Shown piece by piece: positions 27,201-35,852 of a stretch of 64,000 nt of DNA. Position 1 is the stretch's first letter. Each line of letters starts with the position of its first letter. The notes under the pieces were generated by a model. That model saw nothing but the letters and a program-made list of their open reading frames with translations. It searched no databases and had not been told where the DNA came from. A program made the position numbers and the translations under genes. The DNA comes from an uncultured Bartonella sp. (GTDB taxonomy: Bacteria; Pseudomonadota; Alphaproteobacteria; Rhizobiales; Rhizobiaceae): contig CALYQL010000003.1 in NCBI GenBank assembly GCA_945285915.1, positions 86,016 through 150,015 of the forward strand, written 5' to 3'.

Positions 27201-27884
27201 ATGACAATAAATATTGGCGTATTTATATTTGAAAATATGCAATTGTTAGACATGGTTGGTCCTTACGAAGCATTTAAAAGCATTCCCGATATAGATGTTC
27301 AACTCATCGGCGAAACAACGCAACCGATTATAACAACAAATCAAATCCCCATTAGCCCAACCTGCCAAATAACGACCGCCGACCAATGCGATGTTTTATG
27401 CATACCAGGCGGTAACGGTGTCAATGAACTCATCAATAACAGGTTTGTTCTGGATTTTATCAACTTGCAAGCGCAAAAGGCGAAATACGTAACATCAGTT
27501 TGCACTGGCGCATTAGTCTTAGGGGCTGCTGGTTTATTAAAGGGACGAAAGGCGACAACGCATTGGACTGCACTTGATTTTTTACCAATGTTCGGAGCGA
27601 CCCCATGTAAGGATAGGGTTGTTATTGATGGTAATATCATCACAGCCGGTGGAATTACAGCAGGCTTGGATTTTGGGCTATTTCTAATCTCTGAATTGTT
27701 GGGAAAACAAAAAGCTGAAATAGCACAGCTTGAGTTACAGTATGATCCACATCCGCCTTTTGACAGCGGTACACCTGATAAAGCACCAGCTAAATTGGTG
27801 CATCAAATCTTGAATGAAATAGATTTTGAACCACGAAAAAAGATTATCAATCTCTGGAGACAAAATCATAGCAACAATGCATAA
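27201..27884 (+). CDS. DJ-1/PfpI family protein, isonitrile hydratase-like
   Basis: Cytoplasmic DJ-1/PfpI superfamily enzyme of 227 aa, closest in pattern to isonitrile hydratase InhA. Seen: N-terminal FIFENMQLLDMVGPYEAF with the family acid residues, PGGNGVNELI, and the Cys elbow SVCTGALVLGAAGLLKGRKATTHW in which the Cys is the expected nucleophile. The C-terminal ELQYDPHPPFDSGTP is also typical of InhA-like proteins. ATG start at 27201 with an AAAAGGA ribosome site. The divergent GlxA regulator probably controls it. The substrate is not determined; other activities in the family remain possible. Confidence 0.88.
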   Translation: MTINIGVFIFENMQLLDMVGPYEAFKSIPDIDVQLIGETTQPIITTNQIPISPTCQITTADQCDVLCIPGGNGVNELINNRFVLDFINLQAQKAKYVTSVCTGALVLGAAGLLKGRKATTHWTALDFLPMFGATPCKDRVVIDGNIITAGGITAGLDFGLFLISELLGKQKAEIAQLELQYDPHPPFDSGTPDKAPAKLVHQILNEIDFEPRKKIINLWRQNHSNNA

Positions 27885-27913
27885 CTGATTCTAAAAAATG
27901 TATAAGCAATAAA

Positions 27914-27944
27914 ATAATGCCGACCCGGATTGGATCGGCATTAT
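27914..27944 (-). terminator. Hairpin, probable terminator
   Basis: Perfect 10 bp arms ATAATGCCGA (27914-27923) / TCGGCATTAT (27935-27944), 11 nt loop. The minus strand continues with a T-rich stretch, so it more likely serves the DASS transporter gene; it also lies 29 bp past the plus-strand DJ-1 gene and may act both ways. Confidence 0.65.
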
Positions 27945-27995
27945 CGTATAATCTTGTGCAGTGATATTAGTTTATACAGTGTAATAAACTGGCGT

Positions 27996-28025
27996 AATGT
28001 CAGGCTGACGTCTCAACCTGACATT
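27996..28025. terminator. Second hairpin between convergent genes
   Basis: Perfect 9 bp arms AATGTCAGG (27996-28004) / CCTGACATT (28017-28025) with a 12 nt loop, immediately beyond the DASS transporter stop. No clear T-run on either strand; probably a 3'-end stabiliser or auxiliary terminator. Confidence 0.5.
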
Positions 28026-28033
28026 TATTGTTC

Positions 28034-29536
28034 TTACCAATAGCCAAGAACTTTCCACCAGATGCCGCCGACAATCGCAAAAACTAGCAGATTTACGACG
28101 CTCATAACAAATCCGACACCCCACCAACGGCCCAGCGATACAAAACCTGAACCAAATATGATCGGTGACGTTCCTGTTGCATAATGGGTAAGACACATCA
28201 TAATTGTCGACGCGGATGCCATAAGCAACATGAATAGATTGATGTATTCAGCTGGTATAAGATGAACACCAACCATCAAAAATGCAAGCATCATAGCACT
28301 GATATGTGCTGTTGTGCTAGCAAATACATAGTGTGCATACATGAATGTGAGGATAAGCACAGCCATTGCTGCTGGCCAGCTCATACCGCTCGATTCAATC
28401 GCAACACGAAGCCCATCTGAGAACCATGCAACAACACCAAGTTTATTAAGCTGTCCGGCGAGCATAACCAGCGCTCCAAACCAGATCAATGTATCCCATG
28501 CGCTTTTCTCTTTAAGAACATCATCCCAACTTAGCGTTCCGCAAAGTAATAAGATTACCAGTCCGACGAAAGCAACTGCTGTAGGGTCTACTGCAAAAGT
28601 TGATCCAAATAATGCAGCAGGTAGACCAGCCCAAAGCACGAGCATAACAATGAAGGTTATCAGCATAACAACTTCAGGGCCTTTGATCTTACCAAGCTTC
28701 TGCAGTTCTTCGTGAGCAAAAGTTACAGCATTAGGTGTTACTTTTAATTCGGGCGGAGAAATCAGATAGATAACAAATGGCATGAGCAACATGGCTACTA
28801 CGCCTGGCAACAACATACACAGTGCCCATGTGCTCCATGACAGAGTAAAGCTTTGGTTTGTAGCTTCTGCTATATAATTTACAACCAGCGGATTTGGCGC
28901 TGTAGCTGTAATAAACATTGCAGAACTAATTGGATTTGCATGGTAATTAACAAGAGCAAGATAAGTACCAACTTTACCTTCCGTACCTTTTTCAGGGTCA
29001 GAATGGTATGCTTCCGCAATTGAACGCATGATTGGATGGATAATACCACCACATCTTGCCGTATTACTTGGCGTAAATGGTGCAAGTAATAGCTCACAGA
29101 TTGCTAATCCGTAACCGATACCGATAGTTCTTTTACCCATAAGACGGATAAAATAATATCCGATGCGTGATCCCAATCCTGTTTTAATGAGACCGCGCGA
29201 TACGATAACAGAAATAACAATAAGCCAAATAAGGGAGTTGTTCATGGATCCAAGCGCATCACCCACAGCTTTGGCAGAAGTAGGTGAAGTCACACGAGAA
29301 AGCATGACAACAGCGATTGTAATCATCGACATAACGCCGATTGGCATAACTTTAAGAATAATTCCTAAGATTGCTGCAACAAAAATTGCAACAAAATGCC
29401 AAGCTTCAGGCGTTAACCCTTCTGGCTTGGGTGTAAGATATAGTCCCCAATAAACGAGAACACAGATAATCCCGGGTATAACCCGAAATGGCACATATTG
29501 AGACAATTTCTGGTTTAATTTGCTTATGGATTGCAT
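28034..29536 (-). CDS. DASS (SLC13-type) anion:Na+ / dicarboxylate transporter
   Basis: Inner-membrane carrier of the divalent anion:Na+ symporter family, the CitT / TtdT / YbhI / plant DiT1 branch, which moves citrate, tartrate or C4/C5 dicarboxylates. Seen: about 12 hydrophobic segments over 500 aa, the first substrate motif APFTPSNTARCGG (SNT), and its pseudo-repeat VFASTTAHISAMM (STT). The exact substrate is not readable. ATG at 29536. Monocistronic, with hairpins downstream. It could bring TCA-cycle acids to the suc/lpd pathway. Confidence 0.9.
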   Translation of the reverse strand: MQSISKLNQKLSQYVPFRVIPGIICVLVYWGLYLTPKPEGLTPEAWHFVAIFVAAILGIILKVMPIGVMSMITIAVVMLSRVTSPTSAKAVGDALGSMNNSLIWLIVISVIVSRGLIKTGLGSRIGYYFIRLMGKRTIGIGYGLAICELLLAPFTPSNTARCGGIIHPIMRSIAEAYHSDPEKGTEGKVGTYLALVNYHANPISSAMFITATAPNPLVVNYIAEATNQSFTLSWSTWALCMLLPGVVAMLLMPFVIYLISPPELKVTPNAVTFAHEELQKLGKIKGPEVVMLITFIVMLVLWAGLPAALFGSTFAVDPTAVAFVGLVILLLCGTLSWDDVLKEKSAWDTLIWFGALVMLAGQLNKLGVVAWFSDGLRVAIESSGMSWPAAMAVLILTFMYAHYVFASTTAHISAMMLAFLMVGVHLIPAEYINLFMLLMASASTIMMCLTHYATGTSPIIFGSGFVSLGRWWGVGFVMSVVNLLVFAIVGGIWWKVLGYW

Positions 29537-29689
29537 CAGTTACATCCTTTGTGAAAGCTGTCCGAGAATAGTATAGAGTACGAAAGCAGACACACCAGAA
29601 AAAAACCATTTTTAACCATAAATTAGGTTGAAAAATCGGCTGTAATAGGGACGATTAACAAATGTTATCCTAAATTGAGACAACTAAAA

Positions 29690-29717
29690 GCCTACAGGCG
29701 TTCTATAGCCTGCAGGC
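29690..29717 (-). terminator. Rho-independent terminator for the YagU-like gene
   Basis: Arms GCCTACAGGC (29690-29699) / GCCTGCAGGC (29708-29717). Read on the minus strand all ten positions pair (one G-U), and the hairpin is followed by CTTTTAG. Lies 31 bp past the YagU-like stop. Confidence 0.8.
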
Positions 29718-29748
29718 CACTCATTAAATTGCTTCTTTATTGGATAAA

Positions 29749-30279
29749 TTAGGCATATTCAGGGTCAGGAAGTTTTGTCATCCGATTCCTTATATCACGA
29801 CGGCAGATCTCAATTGTCCAAGCCCACAATAGATGCCCAACAGTTTCAGAAAACAACTCGTCACGCGGTAAATCCCAAATTGGAGGAGCCCAACCACCTA
29901 ACGGCATAACGACACCGTGGAAACCTATAGTTACTACAATACCAAATGCCAATCCCTGCCACAATTTGATACCCGGCAAAAGCTCCGCCACAAGGCAGTA
30001 AAACAAAGCAAAAACAACCGAAAATAGATAATGGAAGCCAGATATCCCCCAATTCACTATGTGGTCTGAATATTGATACACCATATCATTCACATTAATG
30101 CCGAATGTCTGAAGTACCTCGGCAGGTGGAATCGCCCTGTCCGGTGTTCGTGGTGGAAATATTCCTTCTGTACCTGCTTTAACAAAACCAGAAACCATAC
30201 CCCCAGCAACACCAGCTACAATTGCTGCCCAATAATGCCGATGCGATTTTTCTGTTACTTTGAATAATTGTTTAAACAT
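29749..30279 (-). CDS. YagU-family (DUF1440) inner-membrane protein
   Basis: Small membrane protein (176 aa) of the YagU / DUF1440 family, linked in E. coli to acid resistance. Seen: WAAIVAGVAGGMVSGFVKAGTE at the N-terminus, FPPRTPDRAIPPAEV, hydrophobic segments in the middle, and the GGWAPPIWDLPRDELFSETVGH motif towards the C-terminus. ATG at 30279; it stands alone with a good terminator. Molecular activity is unknown. Confidence 0.85.
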   Translation of the reverse strand: MFKQLFKVTEKSHRHYWAAIVAGVAGGMVSGFVKAGTEGIFPPRTPDRAIPPAEVLQTFGINVNDMVYQYSDHIVNWGISGFHYLFSVVFALFYCLVAELLPGIKLWQGLAFGIVVTIGFHGVVMPLGGWAPPIWDLPRDELFSETVGHLLWAWTIEICRRDIRNRMTKLPDPEYA

Positions 30280-30610
30280 TTTAAATCCGCTCTACTTAAC
30301 GCGCAGGCAACTAGATAACTTAAAACAAAACATCAAGTAAAATTTATTTGATTAACAATATACCAATAAAAATATAAAAAACAAAAAACGATTCTTTGAA
30401 AAATTAAAATAAATATTGAATAAATTTATATTAAAAATATAAATAGAATAATTATAGATTATATTTATAATAATTTAAAATAAATTCAAAAATACTATTA
30501 TAAAGACAATATAAAATATTTTTTAGAAAAAACTATGTACTCAGACTATACTAAGCCTGACACACAAATTTTAAAATGTATTGGGATTAAACTATAACGA
30601 ACAGACTATT
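30280..30610. other. 331 bp AT-rich intergenic region downstream of tRNA-Gly
   Basis: No open frame of note. About 30330-30550 is nearly pure A+T with many short A and T runs, far below the GC of its neighbours. It must contain the YagU-gene promoter and the 3' side of the tRNA transcript. No repeat of the tRNA 3' end (attachment-site duplication), integrase or transposase was seen in it. Confidence 0.6.
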
Positions 30611-30685
30611 TGGAGCGGGCGATGGGATTCGAACCCACGACCCCAACCTTGGCAAGGTTGTGCTCTACCCCTGAGCTACACCCGC
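30611..30685 (-). tRNA. tRNA-Gly (GCC)
   Basis: Complete cloverleaf on the minus strand: acceptor GCGGGTG / CGCCCGC (one G-U), D-arm with GTAGCTCAGGGGTAGAGC, anticodon stem CAACC / GGTTG with loop TTGCCAA (anticodon GCC), T-arm with GGTTCGAATCC, discriminator T and an encoded CCA (30611-30613). Reads glycine GGC/GGU codons. Confidence 0.97.
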
Positions 30686-30865
30686 TCACAAACTGAAAGC
30701 AGTCTGTTTCAGTGGTGCCTATATGACCTAACATGAAGACGATTGCAACATAAAAAATAACTTTCTTACAATATTCTTTTTCATTTACGAAAAAACCGCG
30801 GAAATATTGATTTCCAGCCCCTGCTCCAATAAAGATTTATGAGATTTTTCTGGGGAGAATTAACT

Positions 30866-31825
30866 ATGCGTCGTTTATTTTTGGCTGCTGCTGCAGTTTT
30901 TGCACTCAATTCACTTTCATTTGCAGCAGACAAAGTGAAAGTGGAAATCACACAAATTGTTGCCCACCCCGCACTTGATTCGGTACGGAAGGGTGTTGAA
31001 GATGTTCTTGCTCAACAAGGATATCAAAATGGTGAGAACATGATTCTCACTTTTCAATCGGCGCAAGGCAATATTACCACAGCAACTCAAATTGCCCGTC
31101 AGTTTGTTGGTGACAAACCAAATGTCATTGTTGCGATAGCCACACCATCTGCTCAAACAATGCTTGCGGCAACCAAACAGATTCCAATTGTTTTTTCTGC
31201 TGTATCTGATCCGGTAGAGGCAAAGCTTGTCCCTACAATGGAAAAACCAGGTGGTAATGTGACCGGTGTTTCTGACCGCTCCCCCGTTGAAGACCATATA
31301 AAGCTTCTAAAAGAAATCAAACCTGATTTGAAAAAGTTGGGCTACCTTTATAATTCAGCCGAAGCAAATTCTGTCTCGACACTCAATGTTTTACGGAAAC
31401 TGGCAGAAAAAGATGGTATCGAAGTTATACCATCGGCAGCACCAAAGTCTTCTGATGTTCAAGCCGCTACACGCGCTTTGGTTGGCAAAGTTGATATTAT
31501 CTATGTACCAACGGATAATACAATCATATCAGTTCTCGAAGGTGCCACAAAAGTTGCAGCGGAAACAAAAACACCTATCTTTACGGCTGATCCAAGTTCA
31601 ATCGGACGGGGTGCCTTTGCCGCACAAGGAATTGATTATTATGATGCAGGCGTTGAAACTGGTAAATTGGTTGTACGGATTCTAAAAGGTGAAAAAGCCG
31701 GTGATATAAGTGTTGTGACACCGCCAGCTAGAAACATAAAAATTGATCTAAAGGCTGCTGAAAAAATGGGAATAACAATTCCTCAAACAGTTTTGGATCG
31801 TGCAAATAAAACATCAGATAAATAG
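30866..31825 (+). CDS. ABC transporter substrate-binding protein (COG2984 / ABC_sub_bind type)
   Basis: Periplasmic binding protein of the uncharacterised COG2984-type ABC systems, some of which (TrpX-like) are thought to import amino acids such as tryptophan. Seen: a signal peptide (about 1-21, ending FAA), then the two-lobed fold with VEITQIVAHPALDSVRKG, FQSAQGNITTATQIARQF, VFSAVSDPVEAKLV, VTGVSDRSPVEDH and YVPTDNTIIS. Start: ATG 30866 with GGGGAG 8-9 nt upstream; an earlier ATG (30839) has no such site and would bury the signal peptide. Followed by its permease and ATPase. Confidence 0.9.
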   Translation: MRRLFLAAAAVFALNSLSFAADKVKVEITQIVAHPALDSVRKGVEDVLAQQGYQNGENMILTFQSAQGNITTATQIARQFVGDKPNVIVAIATPSAQTMLAATKQIPIVFSAVSDPVEAKLVPTMEKPGGNVTGVSDRSPVEDHIKLLKEIKPDLKKLGYLYNSAEANSVSTLNVLRKLAEKDGIEVIPSAAPKSSDVQAATRALVGKVDIIYVPTDNTIISVLEGATKVAAETKTPIFTADPSSIGRGAFAAQGIDYYDAGVETGKLVVRILKGEKAGDISVVTPPARNIKIDLKAAEKMGITIPQTVLDRANKTSDK

Positions 31826-31882
31826 GGATGAAAAAGTGAAAATCATTGTCAACCACAGCGTTACAAACAGGACACTTGCCGG

Positions 31883-32779
31883 ATGAGTATGTTTGCTTTT
31901 ACCGGTGCGGTCGAGCTTGGACTGGTTTATGCCTTTGTTGCTATCGGTGTTTATCTATCATTTAGGATCCTTGATTTTCCGGATTTGACCGTTGATGGCT
32001 CATTTCTTCTAGGCTCCACCGTTTGTGGTGTAATGATTCTTTGTGGCGTAAATCCTTGGTTGGCAATGTTATCAGCTCTATGTGCTGGTATGCTTGCTGG
32101 ACTGGTTACAGCACTCTTAAATCTAAAATTTGGTATCCTTAATCTTCTTGCATCTATTTTGACAATGTCTGCCCTTTACACAGTCAATCTGCGCATTATG
32201 GGCATCATGGGTGTTTCAAATGTCAATTTAGGGGTTACAGATACGGCGCTTACACCATTTTACGGTATATTTGGTTTACCTGATATGGCAGTTCGCCCCA
32301 TATTCATTGGTGTCATTGTTCTCATTGTTGCATTCCTTGTTTGGCGTTTTCTTGAAAGCCAAACAGGTCTTGCCATGCGGGCAACAGGTATCAATCCGCG
32401 CATGGCAAAAGCGCAAGGCATAAAAACAGATCGCCTGATTTATTTTGGTATGGGCCTATCCAATGGATTAGTTGCTCTTGGTGGTTCACTTTATATTCAA
32501 ACCGCTATTGCAACTGATATTACCGGTGGCGCAGGTACAATCGTCTTTGGGCTAGCGGCTGTCATCATCGGTGAAACACTATTCCGCACAAGAAAACTGT
32601 TCTTCATTATTCTAAGCTGTGTCATTGGGTCAGTACTATACCGCGTCGCAGTACAATTTGCTTTTGAAGGTAGCAGCCTAGGTATTGATACATCAACCGA
32701 CTTACAGTTTATCACTGCATTGCTGGTCGTGTTGACCCTTGTTGTACCACGTTATTTTGGGGCGAAAAAACATGATTGA
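31883..32779 (+). CDS. ABC transporter permease (COG4120 type)
   Basis: Inner-membrane permease, 298 aa, of the LivH-like branched permease superfamily paired with COG2984 binding proteins. Seen: FTGAVELGLVYAFVAIGVYLSFRILDFPDLTVDGSF at the N-terminus (whole family signature), about eight membrane segments, and the coupling-region motif ATGINPRMAKAQGI. ATG 31883, 57 bp after the binding protein; it overlaps the ATPase gene by 8 bp. Confidence 0.9.
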   Translation: MSMFAFTGAVELGLVYAFVAIGVYLSFRILDFPDLTVDGSFLLGSTVCGVMILCGVNPWLAMLSALCAGMLAGLVTALLNLKFGILNLLASILTMSALYTVNLRIMGIMGVSNVNLGVTDTALTPFYGIFGLPDMAVRPIFIGVIVLIVAFLVWRFLESQTGLAMRATGINPRMAKAQGIKTDRLIYFGMGLSNGLVALGGSLYIQTAIATDITGGAGTIVFGLAAVIIGETLFRTRKLFFIILSCVIGSVLYRVAVQFAFEGSSLGIDTSTDLQFITALLVVLTLVVPRYFGAKKHD

Positions 32780-33566
32780 GCTTGACCATATCGGGGTAAC
32801 TTTCAAACAAGGCACACCATTAGAAAAACAGGCATTGATAGACCTTAACCTGAAAATCGAGCGAGGCAGCTTTGTTACCGTAATAGGTTCAAATGGTGCA
32901 GGAAAATCGACAATGCTTGGTGTTCTTGCTGGTGATATTTTACCAAATGAAGGAAAAGTCATTATCAATGGTGTGGATGTTTCGCGTAAATCAACCGCTG
33001 ATCGGGCGAAAATGATTGCTCGCGTGTTTCAAGATCCTCTTGCAGGGAGTTGCGGTTCTCTTACCATAGAAGAAAATTTGGCATTGGCTGCTTGTCGTGG
33101 AAAAAGACGGGGCTTAACATCTGCACTTACACGCGAAAATCGGGAAATATTTCGACACCGTATTGCCGAATTGGGTCTGGGATTAGAAAACCGTATTCAT
33201 AATCGCATGGATAGTTTATCTGGAGGACAACGTCAGGCTGTATCTTTGGTTATGGCAACATTGTCAGACGCTGATGTTTTACTTTTGGATGAACATACAG
33301 CAGCCCTCGACCCCGGTATGGCCGACTTTGTGATGAAGCTCACGGAAAAGGTTATCAGAAAAAATAACTTAACAACACTCATGGTGACGCATTCCATGCG
33401 GCAGGCATTGGATTATGGAGAACGCACTTTCATGTTGCATGGCGGCAAAATCGTGCTTGATGTGCATGCAGAAAAGCGCAGAGGCCTTGATGTAGGTGAT
33501 CTTATCGATATGTTTCAAAAAGTCCGAGGCGAAGCACTCGACGATGACAAATTGCTGATGGACTAA
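32772..33566 (+). CDS. ABC transporter ATP-binding protein (COG1101 type)
   Basis: Cytoplasmic ATPase for the preceding permease. Seen: Walker A GSNGAGKST (39-47), Q-loop VFQDPLAGSCGSLT, signature LSGGQRQ (149-155), Walker B LLLDEHTAALDP, where Glu-His replaces the usual Glu-Pro as in this subfamily, and H-loop VTHS. Start: ATG 32772, overlapping the permease stop by 8 bp; 264 aa. A longer in-frame extension upstream lies within the permease gene. holA follows 4 bp downstream, but its role is unrelated. Confidence 0.92.
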   Translation: MIELDHIGVTFKQGTPLEKQALIDLNLKIERGSFVTVIGSNGAGKSTMLGVLAGDILPNEGKVIINGVDVSRKSTADRAKMIARVFQDPLAGSCGSLTIEENLALAACRGKRRGLTSALTRENREIFRHRIAELGLGLENRIHNRMDSLSGGQRQAVSLVMATLSDADVLLLDEHTAALDPGMADFVMKLTEKVIRKNNLTTLMVTHSMRQALDYGERTFMLHGGKIVLDVHAEKRRGLDVGDLIDMFQKVRGEALDDDKLLMD

Positions 33567-33570
33567 TATA

Positions 33571-34611
33571 TTGGCGCAAAAAAAAGCACATGAAGTTGAT
33601 GGATTTTTAGGACGACTGCAAAAGCAGTACCCTATTGTTCTTATTTACGGCCCCGATAAAGGTCTTGTGTCTGAAAGGGCAGCTGCATTTGCGAAATTAA
33701 CGGGCGTTAAATTGGATGACCCATTTTCCAATATACGTCTTGAAGCCAGTGAACTTGAACGTGATCCTACTCGTTTGGCTGATGAAGCGCACACAATCTC
33801 ACTTTTTGGTGGGGAGCGTCTCATATGGATACGAAATGTTGGAAACCAAAAAAATTTGGTTGATGCCATTAGACAATTGGCCAAAACACCACCTGAGCAT
33901 GCCTATCTGCTGATTGAAGCCGGAGATCTCAAAAAAGGTTCAGGTCTGCGCACAGCCATTGAGACAGCATCAACAGCTATGGCATTGCCATGTTTTGCAG
34001 ATGATGCACGCGCGTTGGAGGGGCTAATTGATCAGGTTTTGGGCGATTATAAACTTACAATTTCACTTGATGCTCGTAAATGGCTTAGAGATAGTCTGGG
34101 CGGCGACAGACTAATATCACGTAGCGAATTGGAAAAATTATGTCTTTATGCACTTCATAAAGGTGAAATTAGCATTGAAGACGTCAAGGAAGTTGTCAGT
34201 GATGTTAGTGCGTTAAACTATGACGAGATTATCGATGCTATTTTGATGGGCGATATGGTGGGGTTCAATAATCGTTTCGACCGTCAAGTTGCCACGGGTA
34301 GTGCATTATTCCTGATTTTAAGCGCTGCCCAAAGGCAATTCCAACAATTACAACTTTTAAGAAATCTCGTTGAGAATGAAAATAAAACAGCATCTTCAGC
34401 TGTTGCTTCAGCCCGACCACCGATTTTTTTCCGCCGTCAAAAAATAATGGAACAAGCTGTTAACAATTGGTCATCTTCACAGATTTCCCAAGCTATGGAA
34501 AGATTGCAGAGAGCAGTTCTAGAAAGTCGCCAAAATGCTTCATTATCAGAAGCAATTATTAGGCAAGCATTGCTGGCACTTGCTGTTATAGCAAAGCGCC
34601 AGCGTGGTTAA
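33571..34611 (+). CDS. holA: DNA polymerase III delta subunit
   Basis: Clamp-loader wrench subunit of the replicative polymerase. Seen: KAHEVDGFLGRLQKQYPIVLIYGPDKGLV at the N-terminus (delta domain I without a P-loop), RLIWIRNVGN, LIEAGDLKKGSGLR, and C-terminal ILSAAQRQFQQLQLLR. 346 aa, as in other Rhizobiales. Start is TTG at 33571; no upstream ATG is available and the residues AQKKAHEVD after it are conserved in relatives. It begins 4 bp after the ABC ATPase and ends 2 bp from the convergent aminotransferase. Confidence 0.93.
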   Translation: MAQKKAHEVDGFLGRLQKQYPIVLIYGPDKGLVSERAAAFAKLTGVKLDDPFSNIRLEASELERDPTRLADEAHTISLFGGERLIWIRNVGNQKNLVDAIRQLAKTPPEHAYLLIEAGDLKKGSGLRTAIETASTAMALPCFADDARALEGLIDQVLGDYKLTISLDARKWLRDSLGGDRLISRSELEKLCLYALHKGEISIEDVKEVVSDVSALNYDEIIDAILMGDMVGFNNRFDRQVATGSALFLILSAAQRQFQQLQLLRNLVENENKTASSAVASARPPIFFRRQKIMEQAVNNWSSSQISQAMERLQRAVLESRQNASLSEAIIRQALLALAVIAKRQRG

Positions 34612-34613
34612 AA

Positions 34614-35462
34614 TTAGGTCCGCTTAACGTGCTCAAGGTATAATTCACGCAAGCGCAATGTTGTTTTTCCCGGCTTACCATCACCAATTGCCCGTCCATC
34701 AAGACTGATAACAGGTGCGGCGAAATTGGTAGTCGATGTAATGAACGCTTCACTTGCAGCGTAAGTTTCTTCCAAGGTAAATAACCGCTCTTCAACAGCT
34801 ATGTCATGTTTCCGTGCAATATCAAGTATTGTAGCACGGGTTATGCCTGGCAAAATTGCATGGTCAAGCTGACGTGTAATAACAGTGCCATTTTTGTCTA
34901 CGATAAAGAAATTTGAAGACGTTGCTTCTGTGAGATAACCATCTTCTACATATACAGCATCATTAACCCCATCATTATGAGCGCGTGTTTTTGTCAGTGA
35001 TGAATAAAGAAGTTGCGTTGTTTTAATATCACGACGACACCAGCGCCCTTCTTTTACAGAAATCATTTTCAGCTGCGGAATAGTGTGCAGGTTTTTAACA
35101 ATACCTGTCTGGGTAAACATAAAAAGGATAGGTTTATAATCTTTGTTATCATAAACAAAATTACGATCGCCACTGCCACGTGAAACTTGAAGATAAACCG
35201 TTCCATCCTTGAGATTATTACGCTTAATAAGTTCGCGATGAAGCGTTAAAAACTCATCTCTATCGACATTGAAATCAATATTGATTGCATGAAGGGAGTT
35301 TTTTAATCGTTGGATATGTCCATCAAAATCCAGAAATTTTTCGTCAAAAAAAGATGTCACTTCATAGATTGAATCGGCAAACATGACCGACCGATCAAAA
35401 ATTGAAATCTTAGCAGCTGTTTCGTCCAGCCATTCGCCGTTGACATAAACGGTGCGTGCCAT
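34614..35462 (-). CDS. dat: D-amino-acid aminotransferase (class IV PLP enzyme)
   Basis: Fold-type IV aminotransferase exchanging amino groups between D-alanine or other D-amino acids and 2-oxo acids, for D-Glu/D-Ala supply. Seen: VYVNGEWLDETAAKISIFDRS, FADSIYEV, the PLP-Lys segment RRDIKTTQLLYSSL (K147), EATSSNFF with Glu179 preceding, and LPGITRATIL. 282 aa, the length of Dat proteins. Branched-chain aminotransferase or aminodeoxychorismate lyase are the alternatives in this fold; the DIK and length favour Dat. ATG 35462. Confidence 0.85.
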   Translation of the reverse strand: MARTVYVNGEWLDETAAKISIFDRSVMFADSIYEVTSFFDEKFLDFDGHIQRLKNSLHAINIDFNVDRDEFLTLHRELIKRNNLKDGTVYLQVSRGSGDRNFVYDNKDYKPILFMFTQTGIVKNLHTIPQLKMISVKEGRWCRRDIKTTQLLYSSLTKTRAHNDGVNDAVYVEDGYLTEATSSNFFIVDKNGTVITRQLDHAILPGITRATILDIARKHDIAVEERLFTLEETYAASEAFITSTTNFAAPVISLDGRAIGDGKPGKTTLRLRELYLEHVKRT

Positions 35463-35852
35463 TGTTTTTTACCTCTTGTCTATTATCCGTCTTATTTTAA
35501 TTTCTCGCATTAGCGACAAAAAATAACCTAATAAGTTCGCTGTAAATTACGGCAGTTTTTAAAACACAGCAATAGTTCACATAAGGCCTTTATAACTTTG
35601 TTTTGTAACACCAGTTATCGATTATGGATTAACGCTCTATAATCGCTATTTTCTTTTGAAAAATCGAGAAATACGTCAATAATTCGCTGTTACCTTGGTA
35701 TGAAAACAGCCATGAAATTGTTAAAAAATATAACGCAAGACCTGCAATTCAACTGTCACCTTGGCGATGGATCAGGAAATTTTATGTCATTAATTCTTGC
35801 TTTCTACCCGATCGCTATATAGTTAAACTACATAATCTAAAGGAAATGAAAT
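35463..35852. other. 390 bp intergenic region between divergent dat and modE
   Basis: No gene seen. AT-rich; it holds the divergent promoters. Apart from the probable ModE site at 35811-35837, no repeat or riboswitch was recognised. I looked for a Moco-type RNA and saw none. Confidence 0.6.
35811..35837 (+). promoter_or_regulatory. Probable ModE (Mo-box) operator before modE-modABC
   Basis: ATCGCTATATA followed by a 7 nt spacer and TACATAATC is an imperfect palindrome resembling the molybdate-repressor box (ATCGnTATATA with its inverted copy). It ends 15 nt before the modE start and next to the AAAGGAA ribosome site. The right arm is degenerate. Autoregulation by molybdate-bound ModE is the inference. 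Confidence 0.55.
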
